In this document: in pieces, positions 7,131 through 19,348 of the stretch
How the letters are laid out: every line of letters starts with the position of its first letter
Numbering within the stretch: the first letter of the stretch is position 1
Assembly: GCA_973895155.1 (NCBI GenBank)
Contig: OZ316893.1
Location: forward strand, 16,678,001 to 16,742,000
Source: Marsupella aquatica
Lineage: Eukaryota > Marchantiophyta
Direction of reading: 5' to 3'
Length of the DNA: 64,000 nt
The notes under the pieces: generated by a model
The model's input: only the letters and a program-made list of their open reading frames with translations
Database searches by the model: none
Told to the model about the DNA's origin: nothing
Position numbers and translations under genes: made by a program

Positions 7131-10027
7131 TTAGCCGTTTCATCCAATTGGTCTACATCCTTTACTTCCTCCGGAATTGCAGCTAAAAAGGTGGATTCTA
7201 TTGTAAAGCAGTCCTCGACCTCTTCTTCTTCTTCCAAGTCACCTTCCATTGGTTCTTGCCATAATCCGCTGGGGGGTACCTCTGGTCCAAAGACACCTTC
7301 TTCGGTTAGGTTAGTGAGGCATTCTAACCAACGTACTTCATCGGCTGACTCCAGTCCACTATCGTACCCATCTACTTCCCTTATGCTTTTCCTACGGTCA
7401 TCCTTAGTGTCCCAGGATACCGTGATAGAGGGGGTCCCGAAAGTGAACTGCTTTTTACCCCAATCTTCTATTACCTCAGCTAGGTACAGCCATGGCCTAC
7501 CAATCAATAGCCGGAATGACGTAGGATTTACCGGCTTCATTACTACATAGTTAATGCTAAAGAAGATACCTCCTATCTCTGTCTTGATGCCGGTTAACAC
7601 TCCCGTCGGAATGACCTGATATCCATTGGCCATGTTCAACACTCTTCCAGTCATCTCCGGTGTTAGACCCCACCCTTTTGCTGTTGAATCAATCATAATA
7701 CATACCCCTGATCCTCCATCGATGGGTACCCGTAGTAATAATTCTCCTTGAATCATTAATGGTAATGCTGGGGCTCCTTGATCTTCTTCTATCATTAGTA
7801 CGTCGGATCTGGTTGCTACCTTGGGTAATCTCGGCTTGCCGAGAATAGCCTTCCTTAATTGCTTCCGGAAGTACGGGCTATTTTTCAATAGTTGACCTAC
7901 TGTTGCCGAGACTCTAGATTCTAGTACATCTTTAGCCAGGTCATAGGGAACAATCGGCTTCTCTTCTGGTGGTGTTTCCGTCTTGGATTCGGCCAGTTTT
8001 GCCACGCTAGTCTCCACAGCTGTTGGGTCTTCCGAAGCAAACAATGCTTTTGCTCGTTTTACATCCTTGGCAATGGCTTCGGTATTCTCCAGGGTTTCTA
8101 ATTCTCTTAGTTGTTCCTTAACACTAGCCGTAACAGAGGGGTAGAACAACTTAGGATGATCTCGATTGAAGTCGCTATCTTGTGAAGGATTGGTTTCACT
8201 GGTGGGCTCATGGCTTACCTGTATTGCCGGAGCCCTCCCTTCTCCTTCTGTTGATGTTGACGAAGAGTCGATCCTTTCCTCCGTAACCTTCCCTTTATTT
8301 TTGGCCAGCCCATCCCACCTTTCCTTCCTTCTGGTAGATCGAGTAGAGACCCGGTAGCAATCATGATCTAAATCCTCCTCTGAGAAGGTTGATAGGGCTT
8401 CGGCCTCATCATCAGATGATACGAACTCTGCCTCGGCATCCTCTTGCCATCCTAGTTCGATGTGGTTGATTTGAACTCCTCCGGGGGTAGTACCTGGCGG
8501 TAAGATCTTGATCGGCAAAAGCTTATGATTTGCGGCCAGGCCTGCCAACCAAGTAGGACATTGCCCTAGCATATGACCTTCCTGTCGGTATCCCATACAT
8601 AGCTGAGCTGGTTGTCCATCACCCTGTTTGCGTGCATTCGGGCATTCTCTAGCAAAATGGCCAGGTTGACCACAATTATAGCACGCCGCAAATCTTTGCA
8701 CATTCGGCCTAGGAGGTACTGACGGGTTCTGAATAATCCGAGGATACATCTCTCCTGGATTGTTCCTTAACCCTGACCACAGAGATGCAGGTCTGTTGGA
8801 TAGGTCTCGTGCTCCAGTCTCATTGATGCCGAAAACACTATCAGCGGCATCTCCCAAAAAGTACTCTACTTCTCCCTGACATGGTCTGATCTCGGCCACA
8901 TGCCGAACATGATTAGTATTAAGCTTAGGACACGCATCTTTATGGTGTCCGGTTTTATAACATAAGGCACACCATACAGAGCTATCCTCCTGTACTACCT
9001 TCTTCTTTGGTTTTACCTCTGCAATGATAGCCTTAAGTTGCTCGGTAAGGGCTACGATGTTATCTGGTGGCTTAGCCTCCATCTTGACTTTCGTCTTCCC
9101 TCTCCTTCTGCCCTTCCTTTTCCTAGTTTTTTCTTCTTCAGAACTAGAAGATGACTCACTCTTGCTACTCCCACTATCCGAGCTTGACTTATCACTTCTA
9201 GACTTCTTGGAATGTTTCTTCTTCTTATCTTTTTTCTTATGGGGTGATCCCTCCTCTGATGAGGAACTCTCAGACTTAAGCTGTTTCTTCCGGCTTGTGA
9301 TATCTGCATTAATGTATAATTGAATATCCTTAATTGCTTCGGCTAAAGTCTCTGGGTTCTCCTTCCTAATTGCAAAACTCATCTTCTGTGGCAAAGCATT
9401 CACCAACCATTGAAGTTGCATACCTTCAGATGCATTGGTCTTTGTACGTCTTACCAGTTTCTGAAAGCGTTGCAAGAACTTCCTGAAGGATTTGTTCTCC
9501 TTGAACCGAAGTTGTCCCAACTTCAGCACTGCTAGTTCTGAAGTTCCAATGGGTCGAAACTCCTTAACAAAGAGTGTTTTGAAGATATCCCAGATGGCTT
9601 GATCTTCCACATCTAATGCTCTGTACCAAGGCCTAGCCTCACCCTTGAACAGGCCGGGAAGAATCTGCATCTTGATGGCCGATTCTCCATTTGCTGCAGC
9701 GGTTCCCTCGAAATCATCCAACCATTCGTCCGGATCCTCATCTCCTCTCCCATGAAATGCCTTGTAATGTATGCGCGACCGCTGGCTCAATCTGGTCCCT
9801 GGCCTCTCGTCTGGCCGTGCCTCTGGTTCCCCCATGTCGGTTGGAGACTCACTTCTCCTTACCGACTCTTCTTCTGGTATGTCTTCTTCGACGCCACTTC
9901 CAGTTTCGGAGCTACCAGCTCTTTCTGCCCCTCTCAGTCGCTGTGTATCATGCCACCCGGCGAGCTGCTGCAGTCGAGCTCTCTCCCGTTGAATCACTCT
10001 TTCTTCCCTCGGCGTAAGGTCAGTCAT
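7037..10027 (-). CDS. gag: Element A gag-protease polyprotein (996 aa)
   Basis: The N-terminal third is a retrotransposon gag region (about residues 85-250: RPWYRALD, then RFKENKSFRKFLQRF). A Ser/Lys-rich stretch follows (about 255-330). There are two CCHC zinc knuckles (CALCYKTGHHKDAC near 356, CYNCGQPGHFAREC near 452) and a degenerate third near 479. The aspartic protease has D-G-G-S-G near residue 771 in place of the usual D-S/T-G. The protein should form the capsid, package the RNA and process the polyproteins. The end overlaps the pol start in another frame. The start is the first ATG after the primer-binding site and gives the expected basic N-terminus. Confidence 0.93.
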   Translation of the reverse strand: MTDLTPREERVIQRERARLQQLAGWHDTQRLRGAERAGSSETGSGVEEDIPEEESVRRSESPTDMGEPEARPDERPGTRLSQRSRIHYKAFHGRGDEDPDEWLDDFEGTAAANGESAIKMQILPGLFKGEARPWYRALDVEDQAIWDIFKTLFVKEFRPIGTSELAVLKLGQLRFKENKSFRKFLQRFQKLVRRTKTNASEGMQLQWLVNALPQKMSFAIRKENPETLAEAIKDIQLYINADITSRKKQLKSESSSSEEGSPHKKKDKKKKHSKKSRSDKSSSDSGSSKSESSSSSEEEKTRKRKGRRRGKTKVKMEAKPPDNIVALTEQLKAIIAEVKPKKKVVQEDSSVWCALCYKTGHHKDACPKLNTNHVRHVAEIRPCQGEVEYFLGDAADSVFGINETGARDLSNRPASLWSGLRNNPGEMYPRIIQNPSVPPRPNVQRFAACYNCGQPGHFARECPNARKQGDGQPAQLCMGYRQEGHMLGQCPTWLAGLAANHKLLPIKILPPGTTPGGVQINHIELGWQEDAEAEFVSSDDEAEALSTFSEEDLDHDCYRVSTRSTRRKERWDGLAKNKGKVTEERIDSSSTSTEGEGRAPAIQVSHEPTSETNPSQDSDFNRDHPKLFYPSVTASVKEQLRELETLENTEAIAKDVKRAKALFASEDPTAVETSVAKLAESKTETPPEEKPIVPYDLAKDVLESRVSATVGQLLKNSPYFRKQLRKAILGKPRLPKVATRSDVLMIEEDQGAPALPLMIQGELLLRVPIDGGSGVCIMIDSTAKGWGLTPEMTGRVLNMANGYQVIPTGVLTGIKTEIGGIFFSINYVVMKPVNPTSFRLLIGRPWLYLAEVIEDWGKKQFTFGTPSITVSWDTKDDRRKSIREVDGYDSGLESADEVRWLECLTNLTEEGVFGPEVPPSGLWQEPMEGDLEEEEEVEDCFTIESTFLAAIPEEVKDVDQLDETAKWGAVAGTVDFLQALWQSRRGPQRHRSSARN

Positions 10028-10072
10028 TACCTACGCTTCCGTTCTAACTTCATATCTCACGGCTTAAGAAAT

Positions 10073-10092
10073 GCCCCCTCCATCTAGCGCCA
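10073..10092 (-). other. Primer-binding site of element A
   Basis: The sense sequence TGGCGCTAGATGGAGGGGGC lies 4 nt downstream of the 5' LTR end. It starts TGG, as expected for pairing with a tRNA CCA end. Element B has the same 20 nt at 25776-25795. I cannot assign the tRNA without a search. Confidence 0.85.
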
Positions 10093-10096
10093 AAAA

Positions 10097-13000
10097 TGTG
10101 GTGCGTCCCATGGCTCCCTAAACCCAAGAAACCCCCCAGCTCAAGCCGATTCCCGCAGGTTTCGTGCTTGGCGAGGCCGTTTCCGCGGCTTAGCGGCATG
10201 GGACGCTGCTAACCTTCTACTACTACTATTAACATTTTACACACATATACTGGACAGATCCTTCATCAGGTCATGAGATACGTAGCCGGCCTAATATAGG
10301 CCTTCCCCTGTCTTCCCCTGTCTTCTTGTTAGGTATGTTTGGATTCCGCCGCCGGAATGATCCCCAATAGGCTTGGTTAAGCCGCTAAGACCTCTCTCAG
10401 CTCGACACATCCAACTCTCACTCCCCTGCTTACTTTCCTTCCTTCTGTTGATGTGGGCACTCTTCACACAAGTTAATGCGACACACAAATAGCAAAATGA
10501 CTCATTCTGACTGAGTCATACCATGCACTTGCCATACAAACAGTACATCTCATACACAAGTTCTGCGAACTAAGCCGTGAGGCCAACTCTATTCAGCTCT
10601 TAGGCATGAGGAAACATGAATATACACAAGGGTCACTGTATGACTAACCGAGAGCTTCTCGTACTACTTGATCCCAGCCCGGCTGGTGCAAACTAAAAAC
10701 TTGCTAAAGAAGAGGCCCTGAGCTCCCCGCTGCCCAGGTACTTATCCTGGTAGTGGATCCGCCATTCTTTGCATCGTAAGCCTAATCTACTTAACAGTAA
10801 TCTACTTGCCCGAATCTACCTATGTACAGCAAGGCAGGAGCACAAGTGTTGCTCCTACCAGTGGGACCGCAATCCCACTAAGCTAAGTGTCAGGGCCGCT
10901 CCTGGTTCTGATCCTAATCCTAAACGTGGAGATCCGCGCTCGCCCTGCCCACTCACGCCTCCTCCCTCCACGTCCGCCCTCCCTAAAAGGAACGGCGCCC
11001 TTGCACCGTCACGACACCGGTGGTGGATCCTTAATGGACGCCCCCAACGCTTCCTCCTCAGCCACTGCCGTTGGCCCGCCTACTGACAGATTACCTGCCC
11101 TTGACCGAGTCAACTCTCCATCGGCCTGACTGGGTCCACCTTCGGCTTCAGCCTCGACACCGGCCTCGGCAATACCCACGGCTTCGGCCTCAGTCACTCC
11201 CTCGGCTTCGGCCTCAGTCACTCCCTCGGCTTCGGCCTCTCCTTCCCCTAGGGTAGTTGGATCCCTAGCCGTGACCCTGTCTGGGGTCGGTGCTGGGTCT
11301 ACCTCCTTGATCACCACGGCCTGTGAAGTCGTATTACTCCTTGACCCTGAAGGTTTTCGCTTCTTCTTCGTTGGTGGCTCGGCAGCTGGTCCCTTCCCCT
11401 TCCCACTTACTTCCGGCACTGGTGCAGGTGGCGCGGCTTGTCCTTCGGCAATTACCACCCCTGGTAACTGGTTTGTCCCAACGGGAGATGGACTTGCTGC
11501 AGCTAAGCATTTAAATACTGCGGCTTGTTTCTTCAGCCGCTCTGTTTGGTTGTCGGCCCGCCGTTGTAGGTTCTCCATCTTCCTCGTGATTTCCTCCAAC
11601 TCCTCTTGGGTTTCATCCAGGTCCTTACGTGCCCCCTCCAGCTCGTTTTTGGCCTCCTCCTGCTCCCTGTGGGCTTCCTCCAATTCCTTCTTCAAGGTAG
11701 CCCTCTCCTCCTGGGTTGCTCTTAGCTCCTTGTCGAGCTCTACAATGATGACAGACTCCATCTGGTTCATCTTGGCGTAAGTCTGTTCGAGCATCTCGTC
11801 CTTCTCCCTTAGGTCGGCCTTGAAGCTGGCCGTCAGGGACGCAAGCTCCTGCTGCAGCGCCATAATCCCTTGATAGGATTTCCCTAACTCGACCTCCTTC
11901 TGCTCAAGGGCTCCGCGGATTTTCTCGAGCTCCCCTTTCAACGCCCATTCCTTTCTTTGGGTCTCCGCCATGGCCCGGCTGTTGGCTGTTATGTGGGCCT
12001 CCTCTGTATTCTTCAGCTCTTGCTTCCACTTCTCCCTCTCTTTGATCGTGTCGGCCAACTCTTCCTGCGTCTGAGTCAGTTTATCCTTGATATTCTGATT
12101 ATCAGCCTGCGCGGTGTCCAACTGCCCCTGCATGATGTTCAGCTCATGTCGTTTAATCCGCAGTTCATCTTGGGCTTTCTTGGCCGCCCTTAGATCTTCA
12201 ATCTCGTCTTCCATCCTCCTAAGCCGCCGAATGACCTCGTCCTTCTTGCTTCTCTCTAAAGCCACCGCTTCTTCTAATTGGTGCTTCTCCAACTGCTCCC
12301 TATGGAAAAAGGGTCCTACCTCCAACTCCTCTCCAAAGATGCCGAGCGCAAGTTCCCCACACATCTCACCATACTCCATGGCTCTATTCTTAGCGTAGGT
12401 GGAGTAAGTAGAAGTGATCGGCATCGCCCATCGTGGCCTCTGCTCCCAAGCCGTCCTGCGGATCTCTTCAATCGTGGCTAGAGGTTTGCTTCCTTTTTCG
12501 GCTAGCCGCCTGATGTCCTCCGGCCAATCTCCTCCTGGTAAATCCTTTTCCTTAGCCAGGGCGGCCTCTTCCTCCTGCTTGATTCGCTCCTAAAATTCCT
12601 GCACCGTCTGTTTTATGCCGTCGAAGCTCGGGGGAGCAACATCTGGTGGGGGAGACTCAGGGCTACTCTGCTGGTTGGGGTCTCCTCGCACTACCCTTGG
12701 AAGTGTGGGGACAAACCGGCCACAGGTCCTTACTCCTGGAACGTGATGGTCCGACCCATAGCCGGAATTATCATGGCTGCAGTCCTCCACTGCCTCCTCT
12801 ACCTCTTGGACGTCCGGCTTCTCCCTCTCCTCTTCGTCGGTAGGAGCTTCAGGCAATTCTGCCTCAGATTCGGAGCTTGAGGTTCCCACGTACATTCGAA
12901 CACCTGGCTTGGATTCCGGCCTGATTCTCTCCTTGTCTCCAGCAAAGGGGTTTTCTCTTGTGAGCCGGTGTAGGCCTACCTCTGTAGTAGTGTCCTGCAT

Positions 13001-14747
13001 TGTTGCCGTTGCCGTTGTTGTTGCCAATGCCGATTTCTTTTCTTTCTCCAGTAGTTTCAGCAGACTCTGCATGCCTGGTTGCTGCATCGGCAAGTCTTCC
13101 TTCCTGGGCCTAAACACCTGCTCGATCGTAGGACTAACAGGTGGTTGAGGCTTCTCAGCCAACGGCCTCGGCGTTGGAGCTTCCTCCGGTGCCCTTACCT
13201 GCAGGGGAAGTACCGGGGCGAAAGTCTGACCTCTGGCATACCGGCACAACAGCGGCATGTGATAGCCAAGCCGCGACACGCTCCCCATGCCGATTACCTG
13301 CTGCTCCTCCTTTAAGATCTTCTTCAATTGGTTGAGGAGGTACCCGTTGTAGTCCCGGCTTGGGTCTGGCCTTTCTGCCAGATAGACCTGTGCCTTGCCG
13401 ATCTCTGCCCTCGGCAAGTTACAATGCATGGTCACCCGCAAGAAGTCGATCATCTCTCCTATGTGTGGGTTGGTGCAGGTGTTCCGGAAGAAGCCATTCT
13501 TCGTTGATGGCCCGGGGAACGACCGGAACTCCTTGTCAGGCAGGGTCTTCCTGGTATCAACTTTGGTCTTATTGCCTATCGGCAACCCAAACACTTCGGC
13601 AATTACCTTGGGAGTAAGATAGAAATCCTTCCCATATATCCTCGTGCAATTGGTCTCGGGTTCCCATGACCCCACGAATTCTAATAGGTCTGACTCCGGT
13701 ACCTCCGGCTTCAGCCATGGTAATTTTACAAAGGCCTCCAAGCCGGATCCGGCCATGAAGCCTTGGTACTTCTTGGTCTGCATGGCCGTAAAGCATGCAT
13801 CCTCCTCCCGTGCAAAATGTAGTTGCACCTCCACCGGTAGGGTTGCCGCCCAACCCTTCCAGGTGTCATCCCTGGTTGGAATGGCCTTGATGGGATCGAC
13901 CTCCTCCTCTTCGGCTTCTCCCTGCCTCCTGCTCTGCTGCTCGGCTGGCTTCTTTGGTGCCGCCGACCTCGTTCTTTTTGCCGGGGTGGCTTCATTGTTG
14001 ACGGCCCCCTTCCTCTTCATCTCTGCTGCCGTGGAGGTTTCTCCTAGCACCGTTGCCTGGGTCCACCTTTCCGTGCTACCCTTTAATTCCCAGTGTATGT
14101 CGTTGCAGTTCTTGATGGCCTCTCGGATGCCGACGACGCTGTCTTTGCAAAATAGAAGATCGTCGAGTTGATTGGAAGTAGGCGTCCACAGGAACTCGTC
14201 CTTGATGAGTTCGCCTCCTAAGAAAGCCGTCTTCTGCAGCTCCCACAATCGAGCGAGCTCCTGCCGTTCTCGAGCTGCCCTTTCTGACTCCTCGTCCTCG
14301 TAAGTCTTGATGTACTCAGTTGCCCGTTCGAACAGGCATCCCCAGAAATGTGCCGCTTGATTGACGTTGCTCATACCCTCCTTAGGTTGATCGTCGGTAT
14401 CTACTCTCTCCCCGAGTGCTTGCCTAAGCAGCTGACAGAAGTTGGCCTCCCGTAGTCGTCTGCCTAGTTCGTGCTCGCAAATGAGCCACCATCTCCTGCA
14501 AGCGCTCCTTACCCCTCTCCTCTGCCGGTCCTTCTTCCCGTTGATCCTTCCTAGCCGCCGACGCTTAACGCGCCCTAACCCTAATCGGGTTTTCACCCTC
14601 AGCCTTACCTCCGGCCTCTGCCCGGGTTCCATGGTTGCCCCTAATTGTTTATATTTTCCTTGTTTTGTCCCTATACTAAGGTGTTCCTAGGGTGCCTTCC
14701 TGCTTTACCCACTTAACCGGCCGAGTGATTCCTGTCTAGGCATCACA
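10097..14747 (-). repeat. 5' LTR of element A (4651 bp)
   Basis: Complete LTR with ends TGTGATGCC...GCACCACA in sense. The sense 3' part (10097-11008) has no ORF of note. It holds a stem-loop pair at 10341-10385 (TTCCG/CGGAA, then GGCTT/AAGCC) that recurs in B and in the solo LTR. The rest carries a broken copy of the LTR ORF. Confidence 0.93.
11009..14632 (-). pseudogene. LTR-encoded accessory protein of element A, 5' LTR copy, one nonsense change
   Basis: This is the same ORF as 110-3757, with about 99% identity by eye. It is broken once, at 12590-12592, where the 3' LTR copy has CAG (Gln) and this copy has TAG. The frame is otherwise open on both sides: an N-terminal part of 680 codons with the globular domain, and a C-terminal part with the coiled coil. 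It also lacks one 8-residue tail repeat. As both LTRs are identical at insertion, the change arose afterwards. Confidence 0.9.
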
Positions 14748-15700
14748 CCTCTCCACTTCCTCTCTTACCAGCTCGCCTCTCGGCCAATGCCTTCATCCCT
14801 CCCTTGTGTGAATTGAAGGGAATCGGTTCTTCATTGTCCGAAAATGATATCTTCTTTTATCCAATCTCCCTGGCAAACTTAACCAGCCCCTTATCAACTA
14901 CTTCCTTCAGATCCTGACATTCCCTCTTGTCATGATCCTTACTATCGCACCACATGCATGGCCAACTCTGGGTCTCCCGTCTCATCTCTGGGACGCTTCC
15001 AACCTTAGGCTTCTCAGCCAAATGTGCAGTCAGGATTTTCAAATTCTGCATCATTTTCGCAAGATCATCTATTACTGGCAACACTTCTTCCTTGGATAGT
15101 TCCCGTTTTGCCTTAGCCAACAACGGTTCAGGCACCTTCAGCTCAAGAGTCGTGGCTTCTCTGTCCAACTCTCGCCTCCAGTGCCGATTGCTCACTTTTG
15201 ACACCGCCTTCTCCACTTGGTTCCAATCATTCGACAAGGTCACCCTAGTCGGTTCGAGCAATTCCATTGCATTTTCCAATTCTTCCCTGAGATCCTCATC
15301 AGTTGCTCTCAAGAATAGAGTGGAGCGCTCCATCTCAATTATCCCAACATCCCTCTTTGGTAATTGGGACACCTTACGCTTGAACTCCCTTAGCAACTGT
15401 TGCGGACCTTTTAGCTTCTTATTATGATCATTCACCCAATCAAGAAACGTGGCTTGAGTGACTCTATCTGCATCCTCAGCCTGGAACTCTTCCTTCATCC
15501 TGGAATCAAAATCATCCCAATTCTCAGCCGAGCCAATGATCAACTTTACCATGGAGGTTAGCTCTGGCTCCACTAGAACTAGGAACTCCCTCATGGCTGT
15601 ATCCTCACTGAACTTGTAGACAGCTGCTTCTGTCAGGTAACTCTTTAGGTAACTCGTTACGTTCCTCCCATCAAATTGCCCTTTTACTTTCAAAACCTCT
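14748..15700 (-). pseudogene. gag: Element D gag, middle fragment, cut by insertions A and B
   Basis: The gag coding frame runs leftward from 15700. It continues the frame that begins at 40942 on the far side of element B: removing B and one CCTCT copy restores the same frame. Visible parts are a gag core (about 15690-15200) and a CCHC zinc knuckle (CMWCDSKDHDKREC) near 14950-14910. An in-frame TAA at 14857-14859 would fit a CAA-to-TAA change, since the frame stays open to 14748, where element A interrupts it. The rest of D lies beyond the window's left edge. Confidence 0.8.
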
Positions 15701-16596
15701 TGTCATGTCATCAGCCTTGGCCTTAACTCGGGCTTCAGCTTTAAACGGGCACCTCCTTCGTAAATATGAGGGTTCGGGCAGGGAGGGAAGAGCGTAATGC
15801 ACCTAATTCACGTAAACTAGCGCTAAGTGCGCCTACTGTTAGATACAGACATCTCCTAGGTATGGTTTGTGTTCCGCCGCCGGAACGTATCTTAGTCGAT
15901 AACAGGATCAACCCTGGCTTAAGGACTTCTAAGCCTTCGTGTTGTTCGCCTTCGATCCGGATTCTATGATACAGGTCCTCAACCCATGCTTGCAACCACA
16001 TACCCGCAAGCTGCACCCCGTGCATGACTCGGGTAGTGCGTTCGGCCCGGCGTTGTCACCTATACACGAGATTCACACACACATACACGCGCACAAGCAT
16101 ACAATCTTGATTTACACGAAGGAAATAATGGGAAAGGATTTTACTACATAGGGGACATGTGCGTACACTTGGTTGACCCGATAGCTCCGGAATGAACAGG
16201 TTCAAGGCCGAGAGAGTATACTACAACGGAGCCCGGCTCCGCACTCGCCCGGCGAGCTTAGTCCTACCCCCTCCCCTTGGTACTCTTTCACTCCCAGAGG
16301 TCGGGACTCCCCGCACATACCACGGATGTCCAACTCTGAGACTAAAACCCCCCTACCTCTACCGAGGGGTGCGCTAAATACTAAGGGCCGAGGAACTGAG
16401 TGTCCTCCCGCCCGAAGATTCGCTGACTTAGGTCCTAACTAATCTGACTGTCAGGCCGAAAAACGGTTGTATCTTATTAGAAGATCCTAATCTACGCAGG
16501 CTGGACAGCATGGCAGTGCTGCTGTAACTAAGGCAGATGCCTGTCCCAATAGCCTGACTTAGCTACTCCTAACCCTATTCTATTCCTACTCTGCCG

Positions 16597-19248
16597 CTAA
16601 TGCCTGGCACGCTTGCCAGAGCCGCCCGAGTGGGAGCGGCCATCCCACTGCTTACGAAGTCTGTCGTTGTCCGCCTTGAGGAGCTGGACCTGGTCCAGCA
16701 GAGATTCGTTCTCTCGCTTCGCTGTGTCTGTCTCCTCCGCTGCCTCCTGGCATGCCTCCTCCAGTTGTTGGGCATCGCTCGTCAGCTTGCCCGCCAGCTG
16801 GTCCTGCTTCTCGGCTTCGGTTTGGAGCCATGCCACTTCGGCCTGTAGCGTGGCTATCTCCGCAATGTCCCGCTGGGCCCGTTCTTCGGCCTCCTCCAGG
16901 TCCTTCTGCCAGATGACAGTTTGATTCTTCAAACTGTCAATCTGGTTCCGGAGTCGTGCAATCTCGGCCTCGTTCCCAGCTTTGGCCTGCTCGGCTAGGG
17001 CGGTAAAGGCGTGCGCCTTTGCTAACAAATCATCGGCGGCTGCAACTTTGGGTCGTAGTTGCAGAAGCTCAGCCTCTTGAGCCGCAACTTCGTTCTCTAA
17101 GTATACGGACTCCACCCGGTACCGCTCTATCCTCTGAAGGGCCTCTGACTGGGCCCGACTTGCCTTTACTGCGGCAACTAACTCCTGATTGAAGAAACAA
17201 GCTACCTTCCGGGCCATGAACTCCCCGGTATCCCGGGCAATTTGATGAGAGAAATCTCCCAGAAGCCCGTTCAGAAATGTACCTGGTACGAAGAGTTCCG
17301 GGTGGTCCAGGTTGTGCCTGTCCGGAGTTGGGCACGGGTAGACGTCAACACGCGCGGGGGCCGGGGCAGTGACATCCAGCCCTGGGGATGTAATGTTGGA
17401 AGGGGCTGGAGTGTCCTCCTACAACAATGTCCGGTTCTCCGGAATAGCCACCGGTGGGTCTTTGGGAGACCCGGGCTCGAGTAAGACCTCCGCTGTACCG
17501 ACTTCTGTACTTAGCCCGGCCTGTTGGATCGCATCTACGGTTGCGATTACCGACCTATCCGGTACCTCCTCGGTTACGACTACAGCTACTTGTGGGGGTG
17601 GGGTGGGTGAAGTTTGCGTGTCCACTGGACTTCGGGCCTCGGGTTGGGGCCGTCTCTCCAGGGCTGGGAAAACCCACCTAGCTGGGACCAGCTTTGTAAC
17701 GTTGACACGAGGAAGGGTTCGTCGATCAAACCGAGCGTACCACTCAAGAATGATCTCGATGTGGCTAGCGAAGTACGCCTTCCCGCCAATGTACAACGTC
17801 TTCCTTTGCCGCTCCATCTCTTCATGGAATTTCTTAGCGAAGTATGACGCCCACTTCCTAGGTCGATAGTTCTCGACCTGGATAACCTGGGCGGCAGAGA
17901 TCTCCCCCCGGGGTTCCATCATGTGGAGGGCGTACCTTTGGAACTCCAGTCGCTCAGCTATCTCGGGGATGAGGCAGGTCCTCATCACGAACCCGTTGTC
18001 CACTGATCCCTCTGAGGGAAAACTCGAGGATTGGTACTTGGCTCCCTTGCCCCCGGGAGCCCGTGATTTGACTCGATGGTCACCTTCGGGTAATCCAAAG
18101 ATCATCTTGAGCCGTTCTTCCGTGAGGGACATATTCCTTCCCCGCAGCCGAGTATGTTGACGTGCATCATCATAATTCTTGATGAATTCTGTCATGTCCT
18201 CCCCGTAGTACCTGCAAGTGTTCCAGGGGAGAGAGGCGAGGTGCTTGAATCCCCGAGTCTTCAGGTACACCGCATGCTTGGGATGGAGGATGTTCTTATG
18301 CACGTTTTCCCCCATGCGGTGCATTGTTACCTTGGCCACGGCTACCGTGGCCAAGGGTAACCCGGATGTAGTGGTGGGTTCCTTCCTCTTCTTCCCCCGT
18401 GACTGGCTCGGGGAGGGTGACACCTCCCCATCCTCTCGATCGGGCATAGGTAGTGCTACCGCCGTTAGTATTGGTCCCGGGGTGGCCACGGTCACCGTGT
18501 TGTCTGCTGGAGCCGCTCCTTGGGTCCGAGCATGGGGAGGAGACGATGTAGTGTCGGCCCCCTGAGTGTTTGCTCCTCTGGGCCGCCTGAGCAAGGGTGG
18601 GGTAGCCTCGTCATCATCGCTAAGATCCACAGCGTTGATGACAAAGCGTACTTGTACTGCTGGCGGGGCGATCAGCGGTGGGGGTTGGCTAGGCTGAGAC
18701 TGAGTCTAAGACTGAAGCTGAGCCTGAGCCTGAGTCTGCGTTGGTGCGGGTACGGGTATGGGGTCGACTGGGTCGGCGCCGGCGGTTGCGGGTCTAGTTC
18801 CCATGAAGCTCTGCAGGTGCTGGTAGAAGTTCTCCGAAGCAAGTGCAGATGACCTTGTCGAACGGGTAGTGCTGGACTCACTGTTGATGATAGCCCGAAC
18901 CTGAGCATGGATGTGGTCAAAGTGATGTCGTTGCAAGTCGATCGTACCCGGGATATTGAAGACCTCGTCCGGAAGCCAAAGCAATGCTTCCCAGAAACCG
19001 ATAAATTTGTCTCCATTGAAGAAGTACCCAGATACCTCTGCTGGTCGGTAAAGCTCGCTCTAAGATGGGTAGTCAAAGTTAAGGATGCAGTGGTGTCGTC
19101 CTGCTAGGCGGATGGCTCTCTCGTACTCGCGTTTGATTTCATATCGGCGCGGGTTGGCGTGTTTCAATGAGTCGGCCAAGTGTCTTCTGGTAGATAGGAA
19201 CTGCGTCCAGAATCAAATGGCCGAACTGGAGAGGATCTTGTGCGACAT
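16597..19248 (-). pseudogene. LTR-encoded accessory protein of element B, 3' LTR copy (about 883 codons, three stops)
   Basis: One reading frame runs from ATG at 19248 to TAG at 16597. Three internal stops break it: TGA at 19213-19215, TAG at 18706-18708 and TAG at 17419-17421. At the first and third the other LTR keeps CGA and CAG, so these are secondary. The globular domain has GFKHLASLPW near residue 336, IFGLPEG, then DNGFVMRTC near residue 418. It aligns with the A protein, including the following HxxxPRxEI..AQV segment. A Pro/Gln-rich linker and a coiled coil (about residues 700-870) follow. Length, order and placement parallel the A LTR protein; function is unknown. Confidence 0.8.
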
Positions 19249-19348
19249 TCAGAGGAGATAGTAGTGGCGACTTAGAGCGAACGAGAGAGCTGGGGTCGAA
19301 GCTGGCGCGTGGACTGATGGACTGGTGCACTCCAAAGGGTCGGCTCCC

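Larger units (their letters stand above)
1..14747 (-). mobile_element. Element A: Ty3/gypsy LTR retrotransposon with giant coding LTRs (3' LTR clipped)
   Basis: Order in the minus-strand sense is 5' LTR (14747-10097), primer-binding site, gag-protease, pol, polypurine tract, then 3' LTR (3872 to beyond position 1). The LTRs begin TGTGATGCC and end GCACCACA in sense. Positions 1-3872 match 10900-14747 almost base for base apart from one 24-bp unit, so the insertion is young. gag and pol are intact, which makes this the best preserved element in the window. It sits in the gag of element D: D coding sequence resumes at 14748 with CCTCT, the presumed 5-bp target duplication. The partner copy lies outside the window. 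Confidence 0.93.
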
